A stretch of 64,000 bases of DNA from Ruminiclostridium papyrosolvens DSM 2782. GTDB lineage: Bacteria > Bacillota > Clostridia > Acetivibrionales > DSM-1351. Where the stretch lies: contig NZ_CP119677.1 of NCBI RefSeq assembly GCF_029318685.1, positions 1 through 64,000 on the forward strand, given 5' to 3'. The notes below the pieces were generated by a model. It searched no databases and had not been told where the DNA came from. It was given only the letters and a program-made list of their open reading frames with translations. The position numbers were made by a program, and so were the translations under genes. Shown here piece by piece: positions 47,568-56,175 of this stretch. Each line of letters starts with the position of its first letter. Within the stretch, counting starts at the first letter, position 1.

Positions 47568-47597
47568 TTGACTTTCAGATTGTTTTAGTGTTATAAT
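47568..47597 (+). promoter_or_regulatory. Promoter upstream of the amt-PII gene
   Basis: TTGACT (47568-47573) and TATAAT (47592-47597) are 18 bp apart. Transcription would begin near 47604, about 215 bp before the start codon. The rest of 47306-47567 is AT-rich and shows no gene. Confidence 0.75.
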
Positions 47598-47613
47598 GCT
47601 AATTATTGAAGGC

Positions 47614-47656
47614 AAAGGTGCTGCAGATATTTTTCTGTAGCACTTTTATTTTATCT
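47614..47656 (+). terminator. Terminator-like leader hairpin (possible attenuator) ahead of amt-PII
   Basis: AAAGGTGCTGCAGA (47614-47627) pairs with TCTGTAGCACTTTT (47634-47647) in a 14-bp stem with two G-T pairs and loop TATTTT. A U-rich tail follows. It begins about 10 bases after the predicted transcript start, so most transcripts could stop within 50 bases unless something relieves it. It may instead end an undetected upstream transcript. The remaining leader to 47819 shows no clear riboswitch that I can name. Confidence 0.6.
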
Positions 47657-47819
47657 TCATTTATGAAATTTAAAAAATGAATAGTGGCCATTTTATGGAC
47701 GGATAAATTTATGTTTATTTTGTACATATAGATGTGCTATCCACGATGACGTGTTTTTGCAAATTTAATTTGTAATAATGCGTTTTTTTATTCTCAATTT
47801 AAGATAAGGGGTTGATTTT

Positions 47820-49496
47820 ATGTTTAATTCTGTAGATGTAATTTGGACATTGATAGCAGCAGCGCTGGTATTTTTTATGCAGGCGGGATTTGCAATGGTG
47901 GAAACAGGGTTTACACGAGCAAAAAATGCAGGAAATATAATTATGAAAAATCTTATGGATTTTGCATTGGGCTCATTAGTTTTTTGGTTTATAGGCTTTG
48001 GGATTATGTTTGGAACCAGTAAATTTGGACTTTTTGGGTTACCAAGTCTCTTTGCCACCGGGGACGGGGTTAATCAAGCACTACCTGGTTCAGTGTTCCT
48101 TATATTCCAGACAGTGTTTTGTGCAACTGCGGCGACAATTGTTTCAGGTGCCATGGCTGAAAGAACTAAATTTATATCGTATTGTATCTATAGTGTAGCA
48201 ATAAGTGTAATAGTTTATCCTGTATCAGGTCATTGGATATGGGGCGGCGGTTGGTTGTCAAAATTAGGCTTTCACGATTTTGCAGGGTCTACGGCAGTTC
48301 ATATGGTAGGTGGTATTGCGGCCCTGATTGGTGCAAAAATTCTTGGCCCTCGTATAGGAAAGTATGATAAAAACGGAAAACCGAAAGCTATCCCGGGACA
48401 TAGCCTCACATTGGGAGCTCTTGGTGTCTTTATATTATGGTTCGGATGGTTCGGTTTCAACCCCGGTTCAACAGTCTCCGCTACCGGAGATGGTACACTT
48501 GTATCCATGGGTAATATATTTATTACTACAAACTTAGCAGCTGCGGCAGCCGCAACAGTTGCAATGATTATTACATGGATAAGATATAAAAAACCCGATG
48601 TATCAATGACTTTAAACGCTGCATTAGGAGGTCTTGTAGCAATAACTGCAGGCTGTGATGCGGTAAGTGCAAAGGGCGCTGTTGCAATTGGTATTATAGC
48701 AGCATTCGTGGTTGTATTTGGTATAGAGTTTATTGACAAAATTGTAAAAATTGATGACCCCGTTGGAGCAATAGGAGTACATGGCTTATGTGGTGCTACC
48801 GGAACCATTCTGGTTGGTGTTTTTGCTACAGACGGAGGAGTTCTGTACGGAGGCGGATTTCATTATTTGGGAGTACAGCTCCTTGGAGTGGCTTCAGTGG
48901 CAGCATGGGTTATTGTAACTATGGTTATTATTTTCACAATTATTAATAAGACTGTAGGGTTGAGAGTGTCCCGTGAAGAGGAAATTTCTGGTCTTGACAT
49001 TGAAGAACATGGTCTTGTCAGTTCATACGCAGATTTTATGCCAATACTTGATATATCCGAAAGTACCGGTGAAGCAGCAGTAACCATTGACGATGCGGTA
49101 CCAATCATTCACAAAAAATCTGATTCACCTGTTGGGTCAGACGTAAAAATGACTAAAATAGAAATTGTGACTAAACAAACTAAATTTGACGCTCTGAAAG
49201 AAGCTATGAATACTATCGGAGTAACAGGAATGACAGTATCGAACGTTCTAGGATGCGGTATGCAAAAAGGAAGTACCGAATACTACCGAGGAGTTGAAAT
49301 GGAGATAAAACTTCTGCCTAAAATAAGAGTTGAAATTGTTATATGTAAAATTCCTGTTTTAACTGTAATAAATGCAGCCAAAAAAGTACTTTATACAGGA
49401 AATATAGGCGATGGAAAAATCTTTGTTTATGATGTGGAGAATGTGGTGAAAGTACGTACGGGTGAAGAAGGGTATGATGCATTGCAGGACGATTAA
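47820..49496 (+). CDS. amtB: Ammonium transporter with fused C-terminal PII domain
   Basis: The 558-residue protein is an Amt/Mep/Rh channel (about 1-400, eleven hydrophobic segments; FFMQAGFAMVETGFTRAKN; SGHWIWGGGWL; FNPGST; GVHGLCGATGTILVG). A linker follows, and from about 441 a complete PII (GlnB/GlnK-type) domain. The PII part has MTKIEIVTKQTKFDALKEA, a T-loop region GCGMQKGSTEYYRGVE and the B-loop TGNIGDGKIFV. In most bacteria GlnK is a separate protein that plugs AmtB when nitrogen is plentiful; here sensor and channel are one chain. No separate glnK is adjacent. GGGGTTGA precedes ATG 47820. Confidence 0.95.
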   Translation: MFNSVDVIWTLIAAALVFFMQAGFAMVETGFTRAKNAGNIIMKNLMDFALGSLVFWFIGFGIMFGTSKFGLFGLPSLFATGDGVNQALPGSVFLIFQTVFCATAATIVSGAMAERTKFISYCIYSVAISVIVYPVSGHWIWGGGWLSKLGFHDFAGSTAVHMVGGIAALIGAKILGPRIGKYDKNGKPKAIPGHSLTLGALGVFILWFGWFGFNPGSTVSATGDGTLVSMGNIFITTNLAAAAAATVAMIITWIRYKKPDVSMTLNAALGGLVAITAGCDAVSAKGAVAIGIIAAFVVVFGIEFIDKIVKIDDPVGAIGVHGLCGATGTILVGVFATDGGVLYGGGFHYLGVQLLGVASVAAWVIVTMVIIFTIINKTVGLRVSREEEISGLDIEEHGLVSSYADFMPILDISESTGEAAVTIDDAVPIIHKKSDSPVGSDVKMTKIEIVTKQTKFDALKEAMNTIGVTGMTVSNVLGCGMQKGSTEYYRGVEMEIKLLPKIRVEIVICKIPVLTVINAAKKVLYTGNIGDGKIFVYDVENVVKVRTGEEGYDALQDD

Positions 49497-49531
49497 TAAT
49501 AATTGATAATTAAAGTATTCCCATATTTTAA

Positions 49532-49576
49532 GCCAAACCATTAAGATTAAAACTTTTAATGGTTTGGCATTTTTTT
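49532..49576 (+). terminator. Terminator of amt-PII
   Basis: GCCAAACCATTAA and TTAATGGTTTGGC form a perfect 13-bp stem with an 11-base loop and a following T run. Confidence 0.9.
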
Positions 49577-49705
49577 ATGTGGTTGTGTATAACACTGTTA
49601 GTGTTTAGCAGTATGAACCATGGGTATAATAAAAGTATCATAATTAGACCGAATGCAAAAGAAATATTGTAACTGCATTATGGTATTAACAGGAGGGCAT
49701 AAAAT

Positions 49706-50221
49706 ATGATTAGTGTAAAGATGAATGACTTATTAAACAGACAGGTACAAAAAGAATTTTACTCAGCTTATTTATATCTTGGTTTTGAAGCATATTTCCA
49801 ACACCAGAATCTTGATGGATTTGCAAACTTCTTCCATGTACAGGTTCAGGAAGAACGTGATCATGCAATGAAATTTTTTAACTATATTACTCAGGCAGGA
49901 GGAAAAATCAAACTATATCAGGTAGATGAGCCTGAGGATAACTTTAATACTCCTGAGGAAGTATTTGCTCATACACTTAAACATGAGCAGGAGGTTACAA
50001 AATCCATATACAATCTTGTAGATAATGCACTGGATGAAAGGGATCACGGAACAAATTCTTTTCTGCAGTGGTTTGTAACTGAGCAGGTTGAAGAAGAAGC
50101 AACAGTTGACAAGGTTCTGAGAAAACTTCAATTAATAAAGAATGACCCCCATGCTTTACTTATGCTGGATACGGAACTGGGTACCAGAGTATACACGGCT
50201 CCGGCAGCGGAAACAGTGTAA
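49706..50221 (+). CDS. ftnA: Ferritin (FtnA-type)
   Basis: Ferritin forms a 24-subunit shell that oxidises Fe(II) and stores it as mineral. The 171-residue protein keeps the ferroxidase ligands at the same numbers as E. coli FtnA: Glu17, Glu50, His53, Glu94, Gln127 and Glu130. AGGAGGG precedes ATG 49706, and TATAAT at about 49622-49627 may be its -10. It is monocistronic. An isolated DnaA-box-like TGTGTATAA at 49584-49592 lies upstream. Confidence 0.96.
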   Translation: MISVKMNDLLNRQVQKEFYSAYLYLGFEAYFQHQNLDGFANFFHVQVQEERDHAMKFFNYITQAGGKIKLYQVDEPEDNFNTPEEVFAHTLKHEQEVTKSIYNLVDNALDERDHGTNSFLQWFVTEQVEEEATVDKVLRKLQLIKNDPHALLMLDTELGTRVYTAPAAETV

Positions 50222-50243
50222 TAATGTAGTTGTGTTTTAATAA

Positions 50244-50280
50244 AAAAACCACCCGGTTCATGTTGAACCGGGTGGTTTTT
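50244..50280. terminator. Bidirectional terminator between ferritin and oppA
   Basis: AAAAACCACCCGGTTCA and TGAACCGGGTGGTTTTT form a perfect 17-bp stem around TGT. It serves both converging genes. Confidence 0.97.
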
Positions 50281-50307
50281 TACATTCATTCATTGAAGCT
50301 TAGTTTT

Positions 50308-51921
50308 TTATTTAAATGATGCCCAGTTCAAATATATAAATCCGAGCTTTGTTACTAAATAGCCTTGTAAATTCTTATCTATAACGATTGGGTCGGTATA
50401 GAAGAATATAGGAGCTACGCCGGTTTCATCCATGAGAAGCTTTTCTGCGTCATGAAATAATTGCATACGCTTTGCAGGATCTGTTTCTTTCCTTGCGCCA
50501 GCTATAGCCTTATCATATCCAGCGTTCTTATACTTTGAGTCATTCTGAGGATTATTTGAAGTTATCAAGTCCAAGAATGTTGAAGGATCCATGTAGTCTC
50601 CAACCCATCCGTCACGAGCTATATCAAATAAACCGTTCTTTCTTGACTCTTGGAATACATTCCATTCCTGAGCCTGAATTTCAACTTCGATTCCCAGATT
50701 TGTCTTTAACTGCTGTTGAATTGCTTCAGCAACTGCTTCGTGACCTGCACCTGTACTTACACCATAGGTTATTTTTGGGAAACCTTTTCCGTCAGGATAT
50801 CCGGCTTCTGCCAAAAGTTTCTTTGCTTCAGCAACATTCTTCTGGTAATCCTCAGGTTTTACTGAGTAGAAATCTCCGCCTTTTGTACGGAAGTCAGGTG
50901 ATTGGCTGACATCAGCTATACCATAAGGTACAAAGGCTGATGCAGGAGTTTCGCCTGATTTTCTGACCTTTTCTGTAATGTAGTTACGGTCAATTGCAAG
51001 AGATACAGCTTTTCTAACCTTTGGGTTATCAAATGGTGCTTTAGTGTTAAGCAGAGCGAGATAGTAAGTTCCAAGCTGTGGTAAAATCTGAAGATTTCCG
51101 GCAGCTTTCTCTGCAGGCATTTCATCGTGTGGTATGTTTCTGGCAAAAGAAATCTGTTTGTTCTTGAATGCACCAAGAATAGCGTTTGTATCATTCATTA
51201 ACAACCATTCAATCTTTGGAGCAATTACAGTGTCTTTACCCCAGTAGTTTGCGTTCTTTTCAAATACCAGCTTTGAAGAGTGTTTCCAGTTTGTCAAAAC
51301 ATATGGGCCATTTCCGATATAAGTCTTTGGATCAAGAGTCCATTTTTCCGGATTTTTTGATACAATATCTTCTCTCAAAGGAACAAGAGTTGGGAAAGCC
51401 ACGATTTCTGTAAAGAATGGGCAAACATTCTCCAGAGTTACTTCCAGAGTGTTATCATTAATAGCTTTAACTCCTAATGTATTGATATCAGCGCCATTAG
51501 TATTTATAGCTTCACCATTCTTAATAAAATACAGGTAATAAGCGTAGTCGGAAGCTGTTTTTGGATTAATTGCTCTCTTCCAAGAGTAAACAAAATCATT
51601 TGCAGTTACAGCTTTACCGTCTGACCATTTGGCATCTTTACGGATAAAGAATGTATATACCTTGTTATCTGCACTTACGTCCCACTTTTCAGCGGTTCCG
51701 GGAACGATTTTACCCTCTTTGTCATAAGTAGTTAAACCTTCAAAAGCACAGTTAATATAAGTACCTCCATCCAGAGACTTATTGAGTGAAGGATCTATAG
51801 ATGCTGGCTCTGACGCAATACATGCATTAATGCCTTTAGTATTACTAGAAGAACTTCCACAGCCAACAAATGCGGTTAGTATAGTAGCCAGTGAAAGTAT
51901 AAGAGCTAATATTCTTTTCAT
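50308..51921 (-). CDS. oppA: Oligopeptide ABC transporter substrate-binding lipoprotein
   Basis: The 537-residue protein has a lipoprotein signal with Cys21 (AFVGC). The SBP_bac_5 fold shows the family signature AEKWDVSADNKVYTFFIRKDAKWSDG and, later, KVRKAVSLAIDRNYI. It closely resembles OppA/DppA-type peptide binders, including the ending DPIVIDKNLQGYLV. It captures peptides outside the membrane for OppBCDF. It is last in the - strand operon, 182 bp after oppF, and has its own ribosome site AGGGGG; the gap may carry extra control to raise its level. Confidence 0.95.
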   Translation of the reverse strand: MKRILALILSLATILTAFVGCGSSSSNTKGINACIASEPASIDPSLNKSLDGGTYINCAFEGLTTYDKEGKIVPGTAEKWDVSADNKVYTFFIRKDAKWSDGKAVTANDFVYSWKRAINPKTASDYAYYLYFIKNGEAINTNGADINTLGVKAINDNTLEVTLENVCPFFTEIVAFPTLVPLREDIVSKNPEKWTLDPKTYIGNGPYVLTNWKHSSKLVFEKNANYWGKDTVIAPKIEWLLMNDTNAILGAFKNKQISFARNIPHDEMPAEKAAGNLQILPQLGTYYLALLNTKAPFDNPKVRKAVSLAIDRNYITEKVRKSGETPASAFVPYGIADVSQSPDFRTKGGDFYSVKPEDYQKNVAEAKKLLAEAGYPDGKGFPKITYGVSTGAGHEAVAEAIQQQLKTNLGIEVEIQAQEWNVFQESRKNGLFDIARDGWVGDYMDPSTFLDLITSNNPQNDSKYKNAGYDKAIAGARKETDPAKRMQLFHDAEKLLMDETGVAPIFFYTDPIVIDKNLQGYLVTKLGFIYLNWASFK

Positions 51922-52024
51922 TTTTGTATACCCCCTATTATTTTTTTATATAATTCAAAAATCCATTTTTGCAATACAAATATTCTCTCTTAAATAAAAA
52001 GTTTTTATTCAATACTTTTTATTT

Positions 52025-52056
52025 TATGCTACTAATGTCGACCTCATCGGAGCATA
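52025..52056. repeat. Inverted repeat in the oppF-oppA gap
   Basis: TATGCT (52025-52030) and AGCATA (52051-52056) with a partly self-complementary interior (CCTCATCGG) could fold in the mRNA between oppF and oppA. An A/T-only hairpin lies at about 51992-52022. Such structures often stabilise or stop transcripts ahead of abundant binding proteins. No gene lies in 51922-52103. Confidence 0.4.
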
Positions 52057-52103
52057 CGAGTCTTTAGATATTACTTACTTGCAATATGGAAAAATTAGAA
52101 CAA

Positions 52104-53087
52104 TTATATTTCTCCTGCAAAATGGCATGCAACAAAATGACCATTGCCACAGTCTGATAATTCAGGTACTTTTTTAGAACAGACATCTTTTGCATATGGA
52201 CATCTTGTTCTGAACTTACATCCTGACGGCGGATTAACGGGAGAAGGTATTTCTCCTTTTAGGATAATACGGTTACGCTTCTTTGCAGTATCAGGATTTG
52301 GCTCGGGAATAGCTGTCAGTAATGCTCTTGTGTATGGGTGCAGAGGATTTTTGTATAACTCCTCGGACTCAACTAACTCAACTATATGACCGAGGTACAT
52401 AACACCAACTCTGTCACAGGTATGTCTTACTACACCCAAATCATGAGATATAAACAGATATGTGAGATTAAGCCTGTCCTGCATTTCTTCCAGTGTATTA
52501 ATTATCTGTGCTCTGATAGATACATCCAGAGCTGATACAGGTTCGTCACAAACTATAAAGTCCGGCTGTACTGCGATTGCTCGTGCAATACCTATTCTTT
52601 GACGCTGTCCCCCGGAAAATTCATGTGGATAACGTGATGCATGTTCCGTATTAAGACCTACAAGTGTTAAAAGCTCTCTTATCTTATCTGCTCTGTCGCT
52701 TTTGGAGCCTGCCAGACCATGTATATCCAGTGCTTCTCCAACAATATCTGATACTGTCATACGAGGGTCCAGTGAAGCATAAGGGTCCTGGAAGATATAT
52801 TGCATCTTCTTTCTATAAGGGAGGAGCTTTTTTCCCTGAAATTTTGTAATGTCAATACCGTCTATTTTTACAGTACCGCTTGTGGGGTTATATATTCTAA
52901 GCATTGAACGGCCCAAAGTGGTTTTTCCTGAACCGGATTCACCAACTAAGCCTAGTGTTTCACCTTTAAAGATATCAAAGGTAACATCGTCAACAGCCTT
53001 TACATATCCTTTTTTTCCTACACTGTTTTTTATAGTGAAATATTGTTTTAGATTTCTGATTTCAACCAGAGTTGATTTATTTTCCAT
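52104..53087 (-). CDS. oppF: Oligopeptide ABC transporter ATP-binding protein
   Basis: From the ATG with start at 53087 the product is 327 residues. GGAGGT lies just upstream, whereas the longer frame to 53123 has no such site. ABC motifs are Walker A GLVGESGSGKTTLG, signature FSGGQRQRIGIARA, Walker B DFIVCDEPVSALD and the switch histidine FISHDLG. The C-terminal oligopeptide extension carries four cysteines (CKFRTRCPYAKDVC and CHF), as in the DppF/OppF group that may bind an iron-sulfur cluster. The start overlaps the oppD end by 11 bp, indicating translational coupling. Confidence 0.95.
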   Translation of the reverse strand: MENKSTLVEIRNLKQYFTIKNSVGKKGYVKAVDDVTFDIFKGETLGLVGESGSGKTTLGRSMLRIYNPTSGTVKIDGIDITKFQGKKLLPYRKKMQYIFQDPYASLDPRMTVSDIVGEALDIHGLAGSKSDRADKIRELLTLVGLNTEHASRYPHEFSGGQRQRIGIARAIAVQPDFIVCDEPVSALDVSIRAQIINTLEEMQDRLNLTYLFISHDLGVVRHTCDRVGVMYLGHIVELVESEELYKNPLHPYTRALLTAIPEPNPDTAKKRNRIILKGEIPSPVNPPSGCKFRTRCPYAKDVCSKKVPELSDCGNGHFVACHFAGEI

Positions 53088-54090
53088 TTTTCTGTACCTC
53101 CACACTTTCTTTTGCCCTTTCATCCATCAGCCAGCAAGAAGTAGTATGCCCATCGGCTTCCTTGTACGCCTTAGGCATATTGCTAATGCAAACTTTCAGA
53201 CACTCTTCGCATCTTGGGGCAAAGGCACATCCGGAAGGAAGGTGAAGCAAATCAATTGGATTTCCCTTAATAGGAATAAGCTTCGAGCCCTTTTCGTTCA
53301 AGTCAGGTAATGAACGTAGAAGTCCTTTTGTATAAGGGTGACGGGGGTTCTTGAATATACTGTAAACTGTACCCTGCTCAACTATTTTTCCGCCATACAT
53401 AACTATAATATCGTCCGCCATATCAGCAACAATTCCCAAGTCATGGGTAATCAGCACAATGGCCATTCCGGTTTTCTTCTGTATGTCTTTTAAAAGCTCA
53501 AGAATCTGCGCTTGTATGGTAACATCCAGCGCTGTTGTAGGTTCATCGGCAATAAGCAGCTTAGGTGCACCTGCAAGGGCCATAGCAATCATTGCTCTTT
53601 GTCTCATACCTCCTGAGAATTCATGAGGATATTGTGAGAGCCTTTTTTCAGGCTCATTTATACCTACAAGAGATAGGAGTTCAACTGACCTTTTCTTAAC
53701 TTCTTCTTTAGATATTTTCCCATACTTGTGATATAGGGACTCCGCAATCTGGTTGCCTATGGTAAAAACAGGATTAAGGCAGGTCATGGGGTCCTGAAAT
53801 ATCATTGCTACTTCATTTCCGGCAACCTGAAGCCTTTCCTGCTTAGTCATTTTTGAAACATCCTTACCGTCGAATGTAATGCTTCCGCCTACAATCTTTC
53901 CCGGTTTATCAATTAGTCCGATAACAGAATAAGAAGAAACGCTCTTTCCTGAGCCTGACTCACCTACGATTCCCAGAACTTTACCGGGTTCAAGTGAATA
54001 GCTAATTCCATTAACAGCTTTAACTTCACCTGCCGGGGTAAAAAATGAGACCTTTAAATCATTTATTTCTAGTAGTTTTTTATTATTCAT
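53077..54090 (-). CDS. oppD: Oligopeptide ABC transporter ATP-binding protein
   Basis: The 337-residue ATPase has Walker A GIVGESGSGKSVSS, Q-loop MIFQDPMTCLNPVF, signature FSGGMRQRAMIAMA, Walker B LLIADEPTTALD and LITHDLG. The C-terminal extension has the Cys pattern CAFAPRCEECLKVC. It lies between the broken oppC (119 bp upstream) and oppF. It pairs with OppF to drive uptake. The domain is intact, so only the permease OppC is damaged in this operon. Confidence 0.95.
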   Translation of the reverse strand: MNNKKLLEINDLKVSFFTPAGEVKAVNGISYSLEPGKVLGIVGESGSGKSVSSYSVIGLIDKPGKIVGGSITFDGKDVSKMTKQERLQVAGNEVAMIFQDPMTCLNPVFTIGNQIAESLYHKYGKISKEEVKKRSVELLSLVGINEPEKRLSQYPHEFSGGMRQRAMIAMALAGAPKLLIADEPTTALDVTIQAQILELLKDIQKKTGMAIVLITHDLGIVADMADDIIVMYGGKIVEQGTVYSIFKNPRHPYTKGLLRSLPDLNEKGSKLIPIKGNPIDLLHLPSGCAFAPRCEECLKVCISNMPKAYKEADGHTTSCWLMDERAKESVEVQKNGK

Positions 54091-54209
54091 AGCAATTACC
54101 TCACCTGCCCTTTAAATGGCATCCAATAATTATCTAAAAGTGTATATCTCGTCATCATTTAAGATATACCCGTATCTTTCAAAACAAACGTTCCAATTAT
54201 TGCAAAGGA

Positions 54210-55194
54210 TTATTTTTTCATCCTTGGGTCTAAAGCATCCCTTAATCCGTCACCAAAAAGGTTAAAGGACAGTATAATAACACTGATAGCTGCCGCCGGG
54301 AAAATAAGCATATAAGGAAATGAATATATTCCCTTTAAAGCTGTTTGAGAAAGAGAACCCAGAGAAGCCATAGGTGATGATACACCCAGACCTATAAAGC
54401 TGAGGAAGGATTCTGTAAATATTGCTTCCGGTATTTTGAGAGTAGTTACAACTATAATCTGACCAATACAGTTAGGAATCAGATGCTTGAATATAATTGA
54501 CTTGTTACTTGCACCAAGTACTTTTGCAGCCAGAACATATTCCTGCTCTTTAAGTGCAAGAATATGTTCTGGCCATATCTACCCAATATAAGAGGGCCAT
54601 AACCAGGAAAATACTTATAAGACCAACACCCATACTGTTAAGAAAAGCAGGAGCATGTCCTGACTTAATGTAACTGTCAATAGGTTTCTTTAACACAACC
54701 TGCAAAAGAATTACTATAAGAATAGTTGGAACTGAATATACAATATCAACAATTCTCATCATAATATTATCAACCCAGCCTCCAAAAAATCCGGAGATTG
54801 CACCGTAGATAATACCGATAATTGATATCATTATTGCCGCAACTACACCAACTGCAATAGAAATTCTCGCACCTATCATTGTTCTGGTGAACAGGTCTCT
54901 TCCGAGACTGTCAGTACCGAATATATGTTGCATGCTTGGTTTTAAATTCTCCTGACCTTTAAGAATCTGTTCATAGGAGTAAGGAGAAATTAGTGGTCCG
55001 ATAATAGCTGCAAGAATTATTAAAATAATTACAACGAGAGCTCCGGTAGCTACTTTATTAGCTCTTAATCTGTTCCATGCGTCCCTCCAATAACTAACAG
55101 ATTGACGCATAACTTCAGCTGTTGCCTTTTCCTCATCAGTGGCAGGCAAAAATAAATTCTTTTCCAAAACTTTTGAATCATTCACAGTGTTCAT
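54210..55194 (-). pseudogene. oppC: Oligopeptide ABC transporter permease OppC, frameshifted
   Basis: Two overlapping frames encode one OppC. The first runs from ATG 55194 (MNTVNDSKV) through the permease entry FGTDSLGRDLFTRTMIGARIS to WVDMARTYSCT and stops at 54550-54552. The remainder, ILALKEQEYVLAAKVLGAS, through the EAA-type region to ALDPRMKK, lies in another frame and ends at 54210-54212. Intact members have about five residues between WVDMAR and the LALKE motif, where only four bases remain. This suggests a net loss of about 11 bases and an original protein near 331 residues. The break coincides with a perfect 14-bp inverted repeat (54529-54542 and 54560-54573). A sequencing or assembly error is possible. 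Confidence 0.85.
54529..54573. repeat. Perfect 14-bp inverted repeat at the oppC break
   Basis: GCCAGAACATATTC (54529-54542) and GAATATGTTCTGGC (54560-54573) are exact complements separated by 17 bp. The left arm encodes the conserved EYVLAA of OppC. The right arm overlies the frameshift. The right arm looks as though it was copied from the left. Confidence 0.9.
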
Positions 55195-55210
55195 TAATGT
55201 CACCCGCCCC

Positions 55211-56134
55211 TTAATTGATAATGTTGATTCTAGGATCAACAAACCTGTATACTACATCCACAATAAAATTCATTAATATAAGAATTGCTCCGAAGAAAAT
55301 TGTAACACCCATTACTGTAGTGTAATCTCTTCCCGTGATGCTTGTAACAAAAGTACTTCCCAGACCGGGGATGGAAAATATGGATTCAATAACAAATGAA
55401 CCGGTAAGAACTGACGCAACCATTGGCCCGGCATAGGTTACAACAGGAAGAATTCCGTTTCTTAAAGCATGTTTAAATATAACAACCTTGTCCGAAAGGC
55501 CCTTTGCCCGAGCGGTCCTGATATAGTCCTGATTTATAACATCCAGCATTGAGGAACGCATGAGCCTTGTTATAAAACTCAGAGGGAAGAAGGACAGTGC
55601 AAAGCCCGGTAAAATATAACTTGAAACAGTGCTTAAATCACTAATTGTAGGCAGTATTTGTAACTGTACACCAAAAATTATCATACTGAGAGTAGCAACA
55701 ACAAAACTTGGAACAGCAATTCCAAAAGTTACAATCAACATAATAAGCCTGTCTACAGTAGTATTCTTTTTTAGTGCACTTAATACACCCAGAATAGTTC
55801 CAAAAAACATTGCCAATGCACTGGCGAAAATACCCAGCCTGAGTGAATAAGGAAACTTTTGAGATATTATGTCTTTTACATCCTGACCAACCAGTTGTAT
55901 TGACTGTCCGAAATCAAAATGAAGAACATTCTTTGCGTAATTAACATACTGAACCCATAAAGGCTTATCCAAACCATATTTTGCATTTAGGTTGGCTAAC
56001 ATTTCAGCTGTCATTTTCTTTTCACCTATAAATGGATTACCAGGTACAAAATGCATTAAAAAGAATGTAAGTGTGAACATAATCCATAAAGTCAAAAGTG
56101 AGACCAATAGCCTTTTGATTATATATTTTGCCAT
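55211..56134 (-). CDS. oppB: Oligopeptide ABC transporter permease OppB
   Basis: The 307-residue integral membrane protein has the OppB N-terminus (IIKRLLVSLLTLWIMFTLTF, then HFVPGNPF). A periplasmic loop and five more helices follow, with the EAA-loop region YIRTARAKGLSDKVVIFKHALRNG. It ends in VYRFVDPRINI. AGGAGGT precedes the start. It is the first gene of the oppBCDFA operon, and the oppC start follows 16 bp after its stop. Confidence 0.95.
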   Translation of the reverse strand: MAKYIIKRLLVSLLTLWIMFTLTFFLMHFVPGNPFIGEKKMTAEMLANLNAKYGLDKPLWVQYVNYAKNVLHFDFGQSIQLVGQDVKDIISQKFPYSLRLGIFASALAMFFGTILGVLSALKKNTTVDRLIMLIVTFGIAVPSFVVATLSMIIFGVQLQILPTISDLSTVSSYILPGFALSFFPLSFITRLMRSSMLDVINQDYIRTARAKGLSDKVVIFKHALRNGILPVVTYAGPMVASVLTGSFVIESIFSIPGLGSTFVTSITGRDYTTVMGVTIFFGAILILMNFIVDVVYRFVDPRINIIN

Positions 56135-56148
56135 AAAAGACCTCCTAA

Positions 56149-56175
56149 CCGCGATTATATAATGCGGCTTTTTTT
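56149..56175. promoter_or_regulatory. Hairpin in the oppB leader with a T run on the opposite strand
   Basis: CCGC and GCGG enclose the self-complementary ATTATATAAT, with CTTTTTTT following on the + strand. On the - strand it lies immediately before the oppB ribosome site, where it could affect translation. On the + strand it reads as a weak terminator facing away from oppB. In the rest of 56135-56675 (541 bp, AT-rich) I see no gene and no clear promoter pair. Confidence 0.5.

Noticed and set aside
48299-48808. 169-residue open frame antisense to amt-PII
   Set aside because: It is a proline- and alanine-rich shadow of the repetitive Gly/Ala codons in the channel gene, with no ribosome site.
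49584-49592. DnaA box (TGTGTATAA) upstream of ferritin
   Set aside because: It is a single isolated 9-mer in AT-rich DNA with no neighbouring boxes, so chance is sufficient.
54530-54580. Programmed ribosomal frameshift in oppC
   Set aside because: No slippery heptamer is present, and conserved residues are missing at the junction, so a mutation explains it better.
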